Shown here in pieces: positions 1 to 6,607 of a stretch of 8,492 nucleotides of DNA; position 1 is the first letter of the stretch; each line of letters opens with the position of its first letter. Source of the stretch: Chloroflexota bacterium (GTDB lineage Bacteria > Chloroflexota > Dehalococcoidia > Lucifugimonadales > JADFKI01); contig JADFKI010000161.1 in the NCBI GenBank assembly GCA_022565015.1, forward strand, positions 1 through 8,492. The letters are read 5' to 3'. The notes below the pieces were generated by a model. It was not told where the DNA came from. It searched no databases and was given only the letters and a program-made list of their open reading frames with translations. A program made the translations under genes and the position numbers.

Positions 1-15
1 AGGGTGTTGAAAAAG
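1..15 (+). repeat. Left terminal inverted repeat of the IS
   Basis: AGGGTGTTGAAAAAG is the reverse complement of 1304-1318 except at base 7 (T here, C in the complement of the right end). It is the first sequence of the window. Confidence 0.88.
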
Positions 16-70
16 TAGTCGTTTTGCTGCAGGGTGGATACAATGAGTTTTGAGACGAAAGTTGGGAAAT

Positions 71-76
71 AGGAGG
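71..76 (+). promoter_or_regulatory. Ribosome binding site of the transposase, decides its start
   Basis: A perfect AGGAGG lies 6 bases before ATG 83. A longer in-frame reading from TTG at 50 would put this site inside the gene, so ATG 83 is preferred. Confidence 0.75.
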
Positions 77-82
77 CCCCCG

Positions 83-1156
83 ATGCGCGGTGACGTAGCG
101 ACCCAGACCACGATGCTCTCGTTGATCACGGCTGATCAACTGGTGCCATCGGATCATCCGATCCGTGAGATCAAGCCCATCGTGGACCATGCGCTCGCGG
201 AGCTTTCGCCAACGTTTGACCTGATGTACTCGAAGATGGGGCGCCCGTCCATTCCGCCAGAGCACCTGCTCAAGAGCTGTGTACTTATAGCCTTGTACTC
301 GGTGCGCAGTGAGCGGCAATTCTGCGAGCAACTGCAGTACAACCTGTTGTTCAAGTGGTTCCTGGACTTGAACGTGGTGGACGCGGCTTTCGATGCCTCG
401 ACCTTCTCCAAGAATAAGGAGCGTCTGCTGGAGCACGACGTTGCCCGCCAGTTCTTCTGCGCCGTGCTGGCCGAAGCCGATGGGCGCGATCTTCTCTCTG
501 ATGAGCATTTCAGCGTGGATGGGACGCTCTTTGAGGCGTGGGCGTCGATGAAGAGCTTCCGCCCCAAGAGTGATGGTGGCGATGGTCCGGCATCGGGGAG
601 AAACCCGGATGTCGACTTTCGAGGAGAGCGGCGTAGTAATGAGAGCCATGCCTCCAGGACCGATCCGGATGCACGGCTGATGCGCAAGGGACTGGGCAAG
701 GAGGCCAAGCTCTGTTTTGCAGGGCACGTACTTATGGAAAACCGCAATGGGCTGGTAGTCGACATAAGTGTGACTCACGCTACGGGGACTGCGGAGCGGG
801 AAGCGGCACTGCAGATGGTGGACCGGCTGCCGCGGAAGGGCCGGGTGACCCTGGCAGGAGACAAAGGTTATGACACCGCCGACTTCGTGAAGGCTTGCCG
901 GGGGCGTGGCGTGACGCCTCGCGTAGCCCAGAAGAAGCACTCGGCTATTGATGGCCGGACAACACGGCATCCTGGCTACGCCATTAGCCAACGCATAAGG
1001 AAGAGGGTGGAGGAGGTATTCGGCTGGAGCAAGACCGTGGGTGGTGGTTGGAAGCTCAGATACGTAGGTATTCCCCGTAACCAGATGTGGGCAGAGCTGA
1101 CGGTGACCGCCTTTAACCTGGTGCGTATGGCCAACTTGGCCCGGGCACCCGTGTGA
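83..1156 (+). CDS. IS5/IS1182-family DDE transposase
   Basis: This 357-residue transposase cuts and joins the ends of the surrounding IS. The N-terminal part (about residues 10-120) has the DUF772-type signature, including GRPSIPPEHLL, YSVRSERQ and the YNLLFKWF block. The catalytic DDE_Tnp_1 domain follows: first Asp in SVDGTLFEAWASMKSF (D146), second Asp in LAGDKGYD (D260), and Glu in the R-x3-E-x6-K signature of the IS4/IS5 group (R306, E310, K317). All three acidic residues are present and the frame is open, so the enzyme may be active. ATG 83 is chosen because AGGAGG precedes it; an upstream in-frame TTG at 50 would add 11 residues. It fills most of the IS and has no functional link to the catabolic genes downstream. 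Confidence 0.93.
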   Translation: MRGDVATQTTMLSLITADQLVPSDHPIREIKPIVDHALAELSPTFDLMYSKMGRPSIPPEHLLKSCVLIALYSVRSERQFCEQLQYNLLFKWFLDLNVVDAAFDASTFSKNKERLLEHDVARQFFCAVLAEADGRDLLSDEHFSVDGTLFEAWASMKSFRPKSDGGDGPASGRNPDVDFRGERRSNESHASRTDPDARLMRKGLGKEAKLCFAGHVLMENRNGLVVDISVTHATGTAEREAALQMVDRLPRKGRVTLAGDKGYDTADFVKACRGRGVTPRVAQKKHSAIDGRTTRHPGYAISQRIRKRVEEVFGWSKTVGGGWKLRYVGIPRNQMWAELTVTAFNLVRMANLARAPV

Positions 1157-1303
1157 CTTCCAGCGCAAATCGAGCCTCCGAAGGGCCGCAAAAGGCACTC
1201 TGGAGGCCACCGATGCCCCAATTCCAGCACGGTTCGGCACCTTAGAGTCTTCTATTGCGAGCGCTTCCAATACCTTAATCCTATCAAACGGCTCCAACTA
1301 GCC

Positions 1304-1318
1304 CTTTTTCAGCACCCT
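1304..1318 (-). repeat. Right terminal inverted repeat of the IS
   Basis: CTTTTTCAGCACCCT pairs with the left end over 15 bases with one mismatch. Pairing does not continue convincingly inwards. Confidence 0.88.
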
Positions 1319-1476
1319 GCTAGTACTTAATTAGTAAAATCACGATACGTATACCCAGACTTCGAATGCGGTATTACAGGTATGCAGAGCAACTTCCTTC
1401 CATCAGTTATCTTGGGAACTAAGTACTAGGTTGGCGCACGGAGTAGCTGGGCTGACCAATGCGATTGAGGAAGCGC
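1319..1476. other. Spacer between IS and CoA-transferase
   Basis: No gene is visible here. Together with the non-coding right end of the IS it makes a gap of about 320 bp without a gene. It is more AT-rich than its surroundings and contains the perfect inverted repeat at 1320-1329/1420-1429. I see no convincing promoter; the CoA-transferase could be read from the IS or from an unrecognised promoter. Confidence 0.6.
1320..1429. repeat. Perfect 10-bp inverted repeat flanking 90 bp
   Basis: CTAGTACTTA at 1320-1329 is exactly the reverse complement of TAAGTACTAG at 1420-1429. The left arm begins two bases after the end of the IS. It may be the ends of a short non-autonomous element, a footprint of the insertion target, or a long-range hairpin. 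The pairing is certain; its meaning is not. Confidence 0.55.
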
Positions 1477-2721
1477 ATGACTAAAAAAATGCCCCTGGAT
1501 GGAATAAGGGTGTTGGACCTCGGATGGAGAGCCGTCGCCCCGGTGACCGCTCGGATGCTGGGTTGGGGCGGGGCGGAGGTCATTCGGATCGAGTCGGCCA
1601 CTCGCCATGACGGCGCACGGCAGATGCCGCCTCTGACCCCTGGCGTTGAGGACAGTCTCGATGCCAGCGAGTGGTTCAATAACTTCAACTCCAATAAGCT
1701 TTCCGTCTCCCTGAACCTGCGACATCCAAGGGCCAAGGAGCTGGCGCTGGCGCTGGCCTCACTGTGCGACATCGTCGTTGAGAACTTCAGCGCGGGCACC
1801 ATCGACAGGATGGGCCTGGGCTACGAGACTCTGAAGAAGCTCAGGCCCGATATCATCATGGTCAGCCACACGCTGACCGGACTCGACGGCCCATGGAAAC
1901 ACGTAAAGGGCCACGGACCCATGGCGGCGGCCATGGCGGGGCTACACCACCTATCCGGCCATGAGGATACGCCTCCCATAAGCCCGGCCCAGGCATTCAC
2001 CGACTACGTAGTGAACCCCCACCACTCCGTCTTTGCAATCCTCTCCGCCCTGCATTATCGTCGCCGTACAGGGAGGGGACAGTACATAGACCTGTCCCAG
2101 TACGAGTCGATAGCTCACACCACTGGCACGTCTATCCTGGAGTACACGACTCTGGGTCGGGACCGCGAGCGCACCGGAAACCGCTCGTCCTATGCCGCTC
2201 CCCAAAATGTGTACCCATGCCGGTCCATCCCACTGGACGGCAGGACCGAGGACCGCTGGTGCGCCATCTCCGTATCCAGCGACGAGGAGTGGAGGCGCCT
2301 CTGCGATGCGATCGACCGACCGGAGCTTGCCGATGACGAGCGCTTCGAGTCATTCGAGGGTCGCAAGAAGCATGAGGAGGAGATCGACTGCGTCATCAGC
2401 GCCTGGACCTCCGACCAGTTCGCCGAGGACGTCATGGTTCGCCTGCAGGCCGTGAGTGTGGGCGCGGGCGTAGTTCAGAACGCCAAGGACCTGCTCACCA
2501 GCGACCCACAGATGGCTTTCAGCGGCCATTATCGAAAGGTCGTCCACGCCGTCACCGGCGACAGCACCTACGACGGCCCTCCATTCACGCTGTCGGAATG
2601 CCCTCTGGAGGTGCGTCCGGGCCCCCTTCTAGGGGAGCATAACGACTACATTCTCAGGGAGTTGCTGGGCGTTACCGAAGAGGAGATCAACGACGGGTAT
2701 GTCGAGAACTACATCGCATGA
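1477..2721 (+). CDS. CaiB/BaiF (family III) CoA-transferase
   Basis: Family III CoA-transferases move CoA from an acyl-CoA donor to an organic acid in the cytoplasm through an aspartyl-CoA intermediate, activating acids for degradation. The 414-residue protein opens with the typical PLDGIRVLDLG motif followed by ARMLGWGGAEVIRIE. It has the usual block CDIVVENFSAGTIDRMGLGYE near residues 97-117, and RRTGRGQYIDLSQYE near 195-209. Asp176 in FTDYVVNPHHSVFAIL sits where formyl-CoA transferase has its catalytic Asp169. Length is normal (about 390-450). ATG 1477 is chosen because GAGGAAG (1467-1473) precedes it; ATG 1459 would add six residues and ATG 1489 would remove four. The acid it activates cannot be read from sequence. 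It is separated from the next gene by 417 bp, so a shared transcript is uncertain. Confidence 0.9.
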   Translation: MTKKMPLDGIRVLDLGWRAVAPVTARMLGWGGAEVIRIESATRHDGARQMPPLTPGVEDSLDASEWFNNFNSNKLSVSLNLRHPRAKELALALASLCDIVVENFSAGTIDRMGLGYETLKKLRPDIIMVSHTLTGLDGPWKHVKGHGPMAAAMAGLHHLSGHEDTPPISPAQAFTDYVVNPHHSVFAILSALHYRRRTGRGQYIDLSQYESIAHTTGTSILEYTTLGRDRERTGNRSSYAAPQNVYPCRSIPLDGRTEDRWCAISVSSDEEWRRLCDAIDRPELADDERFESFEGRKKHEEEIDCVISAWTSDQFAEDVMVRLQAVSVGAGVVQNAKDLLTSDPQMAFSGHYRKVVHAVTGDSTYDGPPFTLSECPLEVRPGPLLGEHNDYILRELLGVTEEEINDGYVENYIA

Positions 2722-2769
2722 TCCGAACCAGACCTGGCCCCAAACATCGTCCAAAGATATCTTGATATA

Positions 2770-2820
2770 GGCGCTTGGATCGAGCTGAGAGGCTCGGCAT
2801 CGGGTATCTGAATAAGCGCC
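2770..2820. repeat. Nested inverted repeat (possible RNA structure)
   Basis: The outer 7-bp arms GGCGCTT (2770-2776) and AAGCGCC (2814-2820) enclose a 5-bp hairpin CGAGC-TGAGAG-GCTCG (2781-2796). This could be a leader structure or chance. There is no poly-T tail. Confidence 0.3.
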
Positions 2821-2985
2821 TGAGATTATTACTATTGAGCTAGGGACAGCCCTCCCCGAGCTACCTGCGTCATCGTCATCAGACCGTGCGAGGGCCAACC
2901 ATTCCCAGCCTGCAGGCCTGGCGGCCGATCGGATTGGAAAGCGCTCACAGCCGGCCTGGCGCGTCAAAGAAACCTCGGACCATTC

Positions 2986-3000
2986 TTTGACAGAGTCAAA
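2986..3000. promoter_or_regulatory. Operator-like palindrome upstream of the molybdenum hydroxylase
   Basis: TTTGAC-AGA-GTCAAA is a perfect 6-bp inverted repeat with a 3-base centre. A further GTCAAA half-site lies at 2963-2968, and TGACA (2988-2992) also pairs with TGTCA (3005-3009). Such symmetry suits a dimeric repressor or activator about 140 bp before the start codon. No regulator gene is in the window. TTGACA within the palindrome could serve as a -35 box, but no -10 lies at proper spacing. Confidence 0.4.
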
Positions 3001-3138
3001 AAAGTGTCACGGCCGACCGGAATTTGGGCGAAGACAGGCGGCCACGGACTCTTCATCATAGATAAGGTGGAATAATCTGGTAGAATCCGGCGGTGCTGAA
3101 CCCACCTGAACTGACCAAACGCTAGGGAGGAACTCTCC

Positions 3139-5442
3139 ATGGCGACTACAGCCGACACAAGGAGCGACAACAAACCGAGGTTCAAGGTACTGGGCTCGAG
3201 CCCAATTCGGCAAGACGGCCTGGACAAGGTCACGGGGCGCGCCAAATTCGGCGCCGACGTGCAGATGGCCGGCCTGCTGCACGGCAAGATGCTCCGCAGT
3301 CCCCATCCCCACGCTCTAATCCGCTCCATCGACACCAGCGCGGCCGAGGCCTTGCCCGGGGTGAAGGCCGTCGTCACCGCCAAGGACCTGCCCATTATCG
3401 AGCGAGAGGCGCCCGACCTGTCCCAGGCGAGGTCGACGGCCCGGAGCATGGCGGAAAACGACCTGGCACATAAGAAGGTCCTCTACAAGGGCCATGCAGT
3501 GGCAGCCGTCGCGGCCACGAGCCCTCATATAGCCGAGGCGGCCGTGGAATTGATCAAGGTGGACTACGAAGTGCTTCCCGCAGTGCTGAACGTGCTGGAC
3601 GCCATGAAGGATGATGCTCCGGTGCTGCACGAGAATCTGACCACGATGTTCCGTACCGAGAACTTCGCTAGAGGCGACGACACCGGCGTAAAGGGCAATA
3701 TCGCCGGCCACGTGCAGATCGTGCAGGGCGACGTGGAGCTGGGATTCAGGCAGGCTGACGTCATTGTAGAGCGGGAGCTCACCACGACAATGGTCCACCA
3801 GGGCTATATCGAGCCCTTTGCTTCCACGGCCTACTGGTCAAACGACGACCACGTCACCATCTGGACAAGCACCCAGAACGCCTTCGGCATGCGCGCCTCC
3901 ACGGCGGCCATAATTGGCGTCCCGGAGTCCATGGTCAAGGTGGTGCTGATGGAGGTTGGCGGCGGATTCGGAGGCAAGGGTACGGGCTACATCGAGCCCG
4001 TTGTCGCCGTGCTGTCGAAGAAGTCCGGTCGGCCCGTGAAGATGGTAATGACGCGACAAGAGGTGTTCGAAAGCACGGGTCCGACCTCCGGAACGTTCAT
4101 GCGTTGCAAGATCGGCGCCAAGAAGAACGGGGACATCACGGCGGCCCAACTCTATTTAGCCTACGAGGCCGGAGCCTACCCGGGGTCTCCCGTGGGCGGC
4201 GGCGCGTTTCCCGCCCTTGGCGCATACAAGATAGACAACATTCTTGTAGACGGCTATGACGTCGTCTGCAACAGGCCCAAGACCCAGTCTTACCGGGCGC
4301 CCGGACAGCCCCAGTCCGCCTACGCCGTGGAAACGGTCATGGACGAGCTTGCGGAGAAGCTGGGTATGGACCCATTGGAGCTCCGACTGAAGAACGCCGT
4401 TCAGGAGGGCGATCGAGCGCCCAGCGGGTTGCCCCACAGTCGATTCGGCTGCAGGGAGGTGCAGGAGGCGATGAAGGCTCACGCCCACTACAATGCGCCT
4501 CTGGAAGGTCCGAATCGCGGCCGGGGCGTGGCGATCGGCTATCGCATGCACGCCGGCGGAAACGGCTCGTCGGCCTCCATCCACGTAAACGACAACGGCA
4601 CGATCAATCTGATAACCGGCTCCGCCGACCTGTCCGGCAGCCGCGTATCTCTTGCGATGCAGGCTGCGGAAGCCCTGGGGATAATGCCGGAGGACGTCTC
4701 GCCCTCGGTGGTCGACACCGATTCCATCGGATTCACCGCCGGGTCATTCGGCAGCAGAATCACCTTCGACACGGGCAGAGCGACCATCGCCGCCGCGGAC
4801 GAAGTCGTCAGGCAGATGAAGGAACGCGCGGCGCTATTGTGGGAGGTCCAGCCCGAAGATGTGTTATTCGAGGAGGGCGAGTTCATCTGCTCCAAGAATA
4901 CGGCGGACAGAATGACCTTCAAGGAGCTGGCGGGAAAGCTCATGGCGACGGGCGGTGCGGTGACCTGCTCGGCCTCCGATCGACAGGGTGGAGTCGGGCC
5001 TCAGATCGCCGGCAACATCGTGGACGTCGAAGTGGACCCGGAGACGGGCAAGGTAGATGTGCTGCGCTACACGACCTTCATGGATGTGGGCCAGGTAGCC
5101 CATCGCAGCAACGTGGAGGGCCAGATGCAGGGCGGCGCACTCCAGGGCATCGGGTGGGCGCTGAACGAGGAGTACTTCTACGATGACCAAGGGGTCATGG
5201 CGAACTCCAGCTTCCTGGACTACCGCATGCCAACCACGATGGACCTGCCGATGATCGATACGGTCATCATAGAGGTGCCGAATCCACGACATCCCTTCGG
5301 CCTCAGGGGCGTGGGCGAGACGCCGATCGTGCCGCCGCTGGCCGCGCTGGCCAATGCCGTTCACGATGCCATAGGCGTTCGCATGACCGACCTACCCATG
5401 TCACCGGGCGCGGTCAGGAGGGCCATCGAAACACGGGATTAA
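3139..5442 (+). CDS. Xanthine-dehydrogenase-family molybdopterin-binding subunit (molybdenum hydroxylase large subunit)
   Basis: This 767-residue protein is the catalytic large subunit of a molybdenum hydroxylase, which uses water to hydroxylate aldehydes or aromatic N-heterocycles. The N-terminal domain (residues about 15-150: SPIRQDGLDKVTGRAKFGAD, then LYKGHAVAAVAA) is the Ald_Xan_dh_C type. The cofactor domain follows with GGGFGGK (274-280), the active-site loop SYRAPGQPQ (384-392), TGSADLSGSRVSLAMQAAE (493-511) and GLRGVGE, whose Glu727 is the expected catalytic base. Length is usual for CoxL/XdhB-like subunits. The loop lacks the Cys of aerobic CO dehydrogenase (AYRCSFR), so it is not a form I CODH; substrate is unknown. 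AGGGAGG (3124-3130) lies 8 bases before ATG 3139. No FeS (CoxS) or FAD (CoxM) gene adjoins it, so partners must be encoded elsewhere or the gene has been displaced. Confidence 0.93.
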   Translation: MATTADTRSDNKPRFKVLGSSPIRQDGLDKVTGRAKFGADVQMAGLLHGKMLRSPHPHALIRSIDTSAAEALPGVKAVVTAKDLPIIEREAPDLSQARSTARSMAENDLAHKKVLYKGHAVAAVAATSPHIAEAAVELIKVDYEVLPAVLNVLDAMKDDAPVLHENLTTMFRTENFARGDDTGVKGNIAGHVQIVQGDVELGFRQADVIVERELTTTMVHQGYIEPFASTAYWSNDDHVTIWTSTQNAFGMRASTAAIIGVPESMVKVVLMEVGGGFGGKGTGYIEPVVAVLSKKSGRPVKMVMTRQEVFESTGPTSGTFMRCKIGAKKNGDITAAQLYLAYEAGAYPGSPVGGGAFPALGAYKIDNILVDGYDVVCNRPKTQSYRAPGQPQSAYAVETVMDELAEKLGMDPLELRLKNAVQEGDRAPSGLPHSRFGCREVQEAMKAHAHYNAPLEGPNRGRGVAIGYRMHAGGNGSSASIHVNDNGTINLITGSADLSGSRVSLAMQAAEALGIMPEDVSPSVVDTDSIGFTAGSFGSRITFDTGRATIAAADEVVRQMKERAALLWEVQPEDVLFEEGEFICSKNTADRMTFKELAGKLMATGGAVTCSASDRQGGVGPQIAGNIVDVEVDPETGKVDVLRYTTFMDVGQVAHRSNVEGQMQGGALQGIGWALNEEYFYDDQGVMANSSFLDYRMPTTMDLPMIDTVIIEVPNPRHPFGLRGVGETPIVPPLAALANAVHDAIGVRMTDLPMSPGAVRRAIETRD

Positions 5443-5468
5443 GACATAGCTGCGTTAATTTCCGGTCG

Positions 5469-5497
5469 TTGACGCCGTCATAGTGCGAACCTATAAT
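5469..5497 (+). promoter_or_regulatory. Near-consensus sigma70-type promoter of ligB
   Basis: TTGACG (5469-5474) and TATAAT (5492-5497) are separated by exactly 17 bases, matching the consensus at 11 of 12 positions. Transcription would start near 5504, leaving a short leader before ATG 5538. It lies in the 95-bp gap after the molybdenum hydroxylase, so ligB can be transcribed independently. Confidence 0.65.
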
Positions 5498-5504
5498 TGC
5501 GCAC
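5483..5504. promoter_or_regulatory. Inverted repeat straddling the -10 box
   Basis: GTGCG (5483-5487) and CGCAC (5500-5504) are reverse complements placed symmetrically around the TATAAT; pairing extends to GTGCGAA/TTGCGCAC with one bulge. This position would suit a repressor that blocks RNA polymerase. Confidence 0.38.
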
Positions 5505-5537
5505 GTCAAAATATTCTGTCGATACATGTGGGGATGC

Positions 5538-6341
5538 ATGGCTAAGATAGTTCTCGCAGCCGGGGTGCCGCACCCTCCGAGGCTGGTCCGGGAGATACAG
5601 GATGCTCCGGGTCAGCTGCGCGCCGAAGCCTTGATGGGGCAGGTGCGCCGGCACGTCGAAAAGGCGGCCCCGGACATCATCATAGAGATCGACTCCGACC
5701 ACTTCGTAAACTTCTTTTACGACAACGTGCCGGCATTTTGTGTTGGCCTTGCCGAAGAGGCCGAAGGGCCGCAAGAGATCTGGTGTCCCATGCCGAAATA
5801 CGTGGTCAAGGGCCACGTGCCGATGGCGAAGGCACTCCTGACCTACGGACTGGATTCCAACTTCGATCTTGCCGCGGCGCAGGAACTGTGGCTCGACCAT
5901 TCGATCATGATTCCCCTGCACTTTCTCAACCCATCCATGGAAATACCGGTGGTGCCCCTGTATACCAACGGCTTTGCCGCTCCCCTGCCGAACGCTCCTC
6001 GGTGCTACGACCTTGGCCGCATGGTCCGAAGGTTCGTGGACCAGTGGGATGAAGATAAGCGAATTGCCATTATTGCCAGCGGCTGCTTTGCGATGGACGT
6101 AGGCGGGCCATTGAGGGGGTGGACGGACGAAGACTGGGTCGGCATGGTGAGCGGATTGCTCGTGGAAGGCCGCTATCAAGAGCTGGCGCAACAGGCCACC
6201 GCCGCTCGGATGGCTGCCGCCGGAAATAACAGCAGCGAGCTGCTTAACTGGATAGCCCTCACCGGAGCCGTCGGGGACACCAGGCCACTCTATGTGGAGG
6301 TCGAGGACGGCAGCGGATACGCCGTGTGGGAGCTCGAGTAG
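5538..6341 (+). CDS. LigB-like class III extradiol dioxygenase catalytic subunit
   Basis: LigB-family proteins use a non-haem Fe(II) to split catechol-type rings next to the hydroxyls. The 267-residue product aligns with protocatechuate 4,5-dioxygenase beta along its length. GVPHPPRL supplies metal ligand His12, IEIDSDHFVNFFYDN supplies His55, and SSELLNWIALTGAV supplies Glu234. LDHSIMIPL supplies His121, matching second-sphere His127. However, SGCFAMDVGGP (181-191) has Met186 where LigB has catalytic His195 in GGMSHQLQGP. The fold and metal site are thus kept but acid-base catalysis is not obvious; it may handle an unusual substrate or a non-dioxygenase reaction. ATG 5538 (MAKIVLAAG) fits the family; ATG 5526 would add four residues. 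A LigA-like remnant begins 8 bases after its stop. An intact LigA partner lies 1.5 kb downstream. Confidence 0.87.
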   Translation: MAKIVLAAGVPHPPRLVREIQDAPGQLRAEALMGQVRRHVEKAAPDIIIEIDSDHFVNFFYDNVPAFCVGLAEEAEGPQEIWCPMPKYVVKGHVPMAKALLTYGLDSNFDLAAAQELWLDHSIMIPLHFLNPSMEIPVVPLYTNGFAAPLPNAPRCYDLGRMVRRFVDQWDEDKRIAIIASGCFAMDVGGPLRGWTDEDWVGMVSGLLVEGRYQELAQQATAARMAAAGNNSSELLNWIALTGAVGDTRPLYVEVEDGSGYAVWELE

Positions 6342-6501
6342 GACAGGCGATGAGCATCTTTCTACTAAACAAGACCCTTTACCTCCCGGACAACGAGGCG
6401 GAATTCCGCAAGCGAATGAGGGATAACGCCGAGGAAGCCGTCCGGCGCTCTCCGTTGGCCGGATACGAGCTTGAAGCGCCCGTAACGGGGGACGGCGGCG
6501 G
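6031..6501 (+). repeat. Left copy of 470-bp imperfect direct repeat (ligB 3' end plus ligA 5' end)
   Basis: This stretch aligns with 7552-8021 from the middle of the ligB 3' third through the ligB stop into codon 50 of ligA. By hand I count 54 mismatches and one gap in the ligB part (about 311 bases) and 18 mismatches in 147 bases of ligA. Similarity stops abruptly near 6501. Confidence 0.88.
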
Positions 6502-6544
6502 CAGAATCACCTTTGACAGAGCCAGGGCGGTCCCCCCGCCGTGA
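6350..6544 (+). CDS. 3'-truncated LigA-like remnant (probable pseudogene)
   Basis: LigA-family proteins are small alpha subunits of LigAB dioxygenases that help form the active-site pocket. The ORF encodes 64 residues. The first 48 match the intact copy at 7870 at 40 positions (MSIFLLNK, NEAEFRKRMRDNAEE, VTGD). After VTGD the sequence departs into GGGRITFDRARAVPPP and stops, losing the GVHTFFLNHLSRYELFG half that defines the LigA domain. It starts 8 bases after ligB, with AGGA spanning the ligB stop, so it may still be translated. The foreign tail begins where the direct repeat ends and resembles, in frame, residues 538-544 of the molybdenum hydroxylase (GSRITFD). Function as a subunit is unlikely. 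Confidence 0.72.
   Translation: MSIFLLNKTLYLPDNEAEFRKRMRDNAEEAVRRSPLAGYELEAPVTGDGGGRITFDRARAVPPP
6526..6540. repeat. GC-rich hairpin at the end of the truncated ligA
   Basis: GGCGG-TCCCC-CCGCC forms a 5-bp stem. There is no following T-run, so a rho-independent terminator is not supported. Confidence 0.3.
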
Positions 6545-6562
6545 TAGTCGTCGATCGTACTT

Positions 6563-6577
6563 GAGGACTCCATGTAG
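6563..6577 (+). promoter_or_regulatory. Start-stop element (GAGGA...ATG-TAG) before the nucleosidase
   Basis: GAGGACTCC precedes an ATG (6572-6574) that is at once followed by TAG. About 30 bases on, nearly the same string, GAGGAAACTCC, precedes the real ATG of the nucleosidase (6608). It could be a minimal upstream ORF that holds ribosomes, or a decayed duplicate of the start region. Low confidence. Confidence 0.25.
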
Positions 6578-6607
6578 CTGATGAAAGGACACCGCTGAGG
6601 AAACTCC

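Larger units (their letters stand above)
1..1318 (+). mobile_element. Complete IS5/IS1182-type insertion sequence
   Basis: The element is bounded by 15-bp imperfect terminal inverted repeats at 1-15 and 1304-1318 (one mismatch) and encloses one intact transposase gene. The repeat start AGGGTG(T/C)TGAAAAAG resembles ends I know from IS5/IS1182-type elements. About 160 bp of non-coding right end follows the transposase stop; it holds a GCCTCC/GGAGGC inverted repeat (1174-1179/1202-1207) without a T-run. No target-site duplication can be judged because the left flank is outside the window. Subgroup assignment is tentative; the element itself is well supported. Confidence 0.9.
2722..3138. other. 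417-bp intergenic region without a gene
   Basis: No ORF on either strand resembles a protein family I know. It holds a nested inverted repeat at 2770-2820 (outer arms GGCGCTT/AAGCGCC, inner arms CGAGC/GCTCG at 2781-2796) without a T-run, so not a classic terminator. It also holds a sharp palindrome at 2986-3000. A TAGAAT hexamer at 3081-3086 could be a -10 box, but no fitting -35 is seen. The region probably contains the promoter and control sites of the molybdenum hydroxylase. Confidence 0.55.

Noticed and set aside
154..765. Long minus-strand reading frame of 203 codons inside the transposase
   Set aside because: It is antisense to a clear transposase, with low-complexity Ser/Arg composition and no recognisable domain; a shadow of GC-rich codon use.
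2722..2800. Terminator after the CoA-transferase
   Set aside because: The inverted repeats near 2770-2820 lack a T-run and the stem is weak.
2964..3449. Minus-strand frame of 161 codons that begins inside the molybdenum hydroxylase and runs into the upstream intergenic gap
   Set aside because: About 310 bases of it are antisense to the hydroxylase N-terminus, and the intergenic part shows no domain or ribosome site. The gap is better read as regulatory DNA.
4864..5364. Minus-strand frame of 166 codons inside the molybdenum hydroxylase
   Set aside because: Antisense to conserved catalytic motifs and rich in His/Arg as expected of a shadow; no start region or family match.
3139..5442. Aerobic CO dehydrogenase (coxL)
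   Set aside because: The active-site loop is SYRAPGQPQ and lacks the Cys of the AYRCSFR motif; coxM and coxS are also absent.
5478..6191. Minus-strand frame of 237 codons opposite ligB
   Set aside because: It mirrors ligB codons, has no motif I can recognise, and runs over the ligB promoter.
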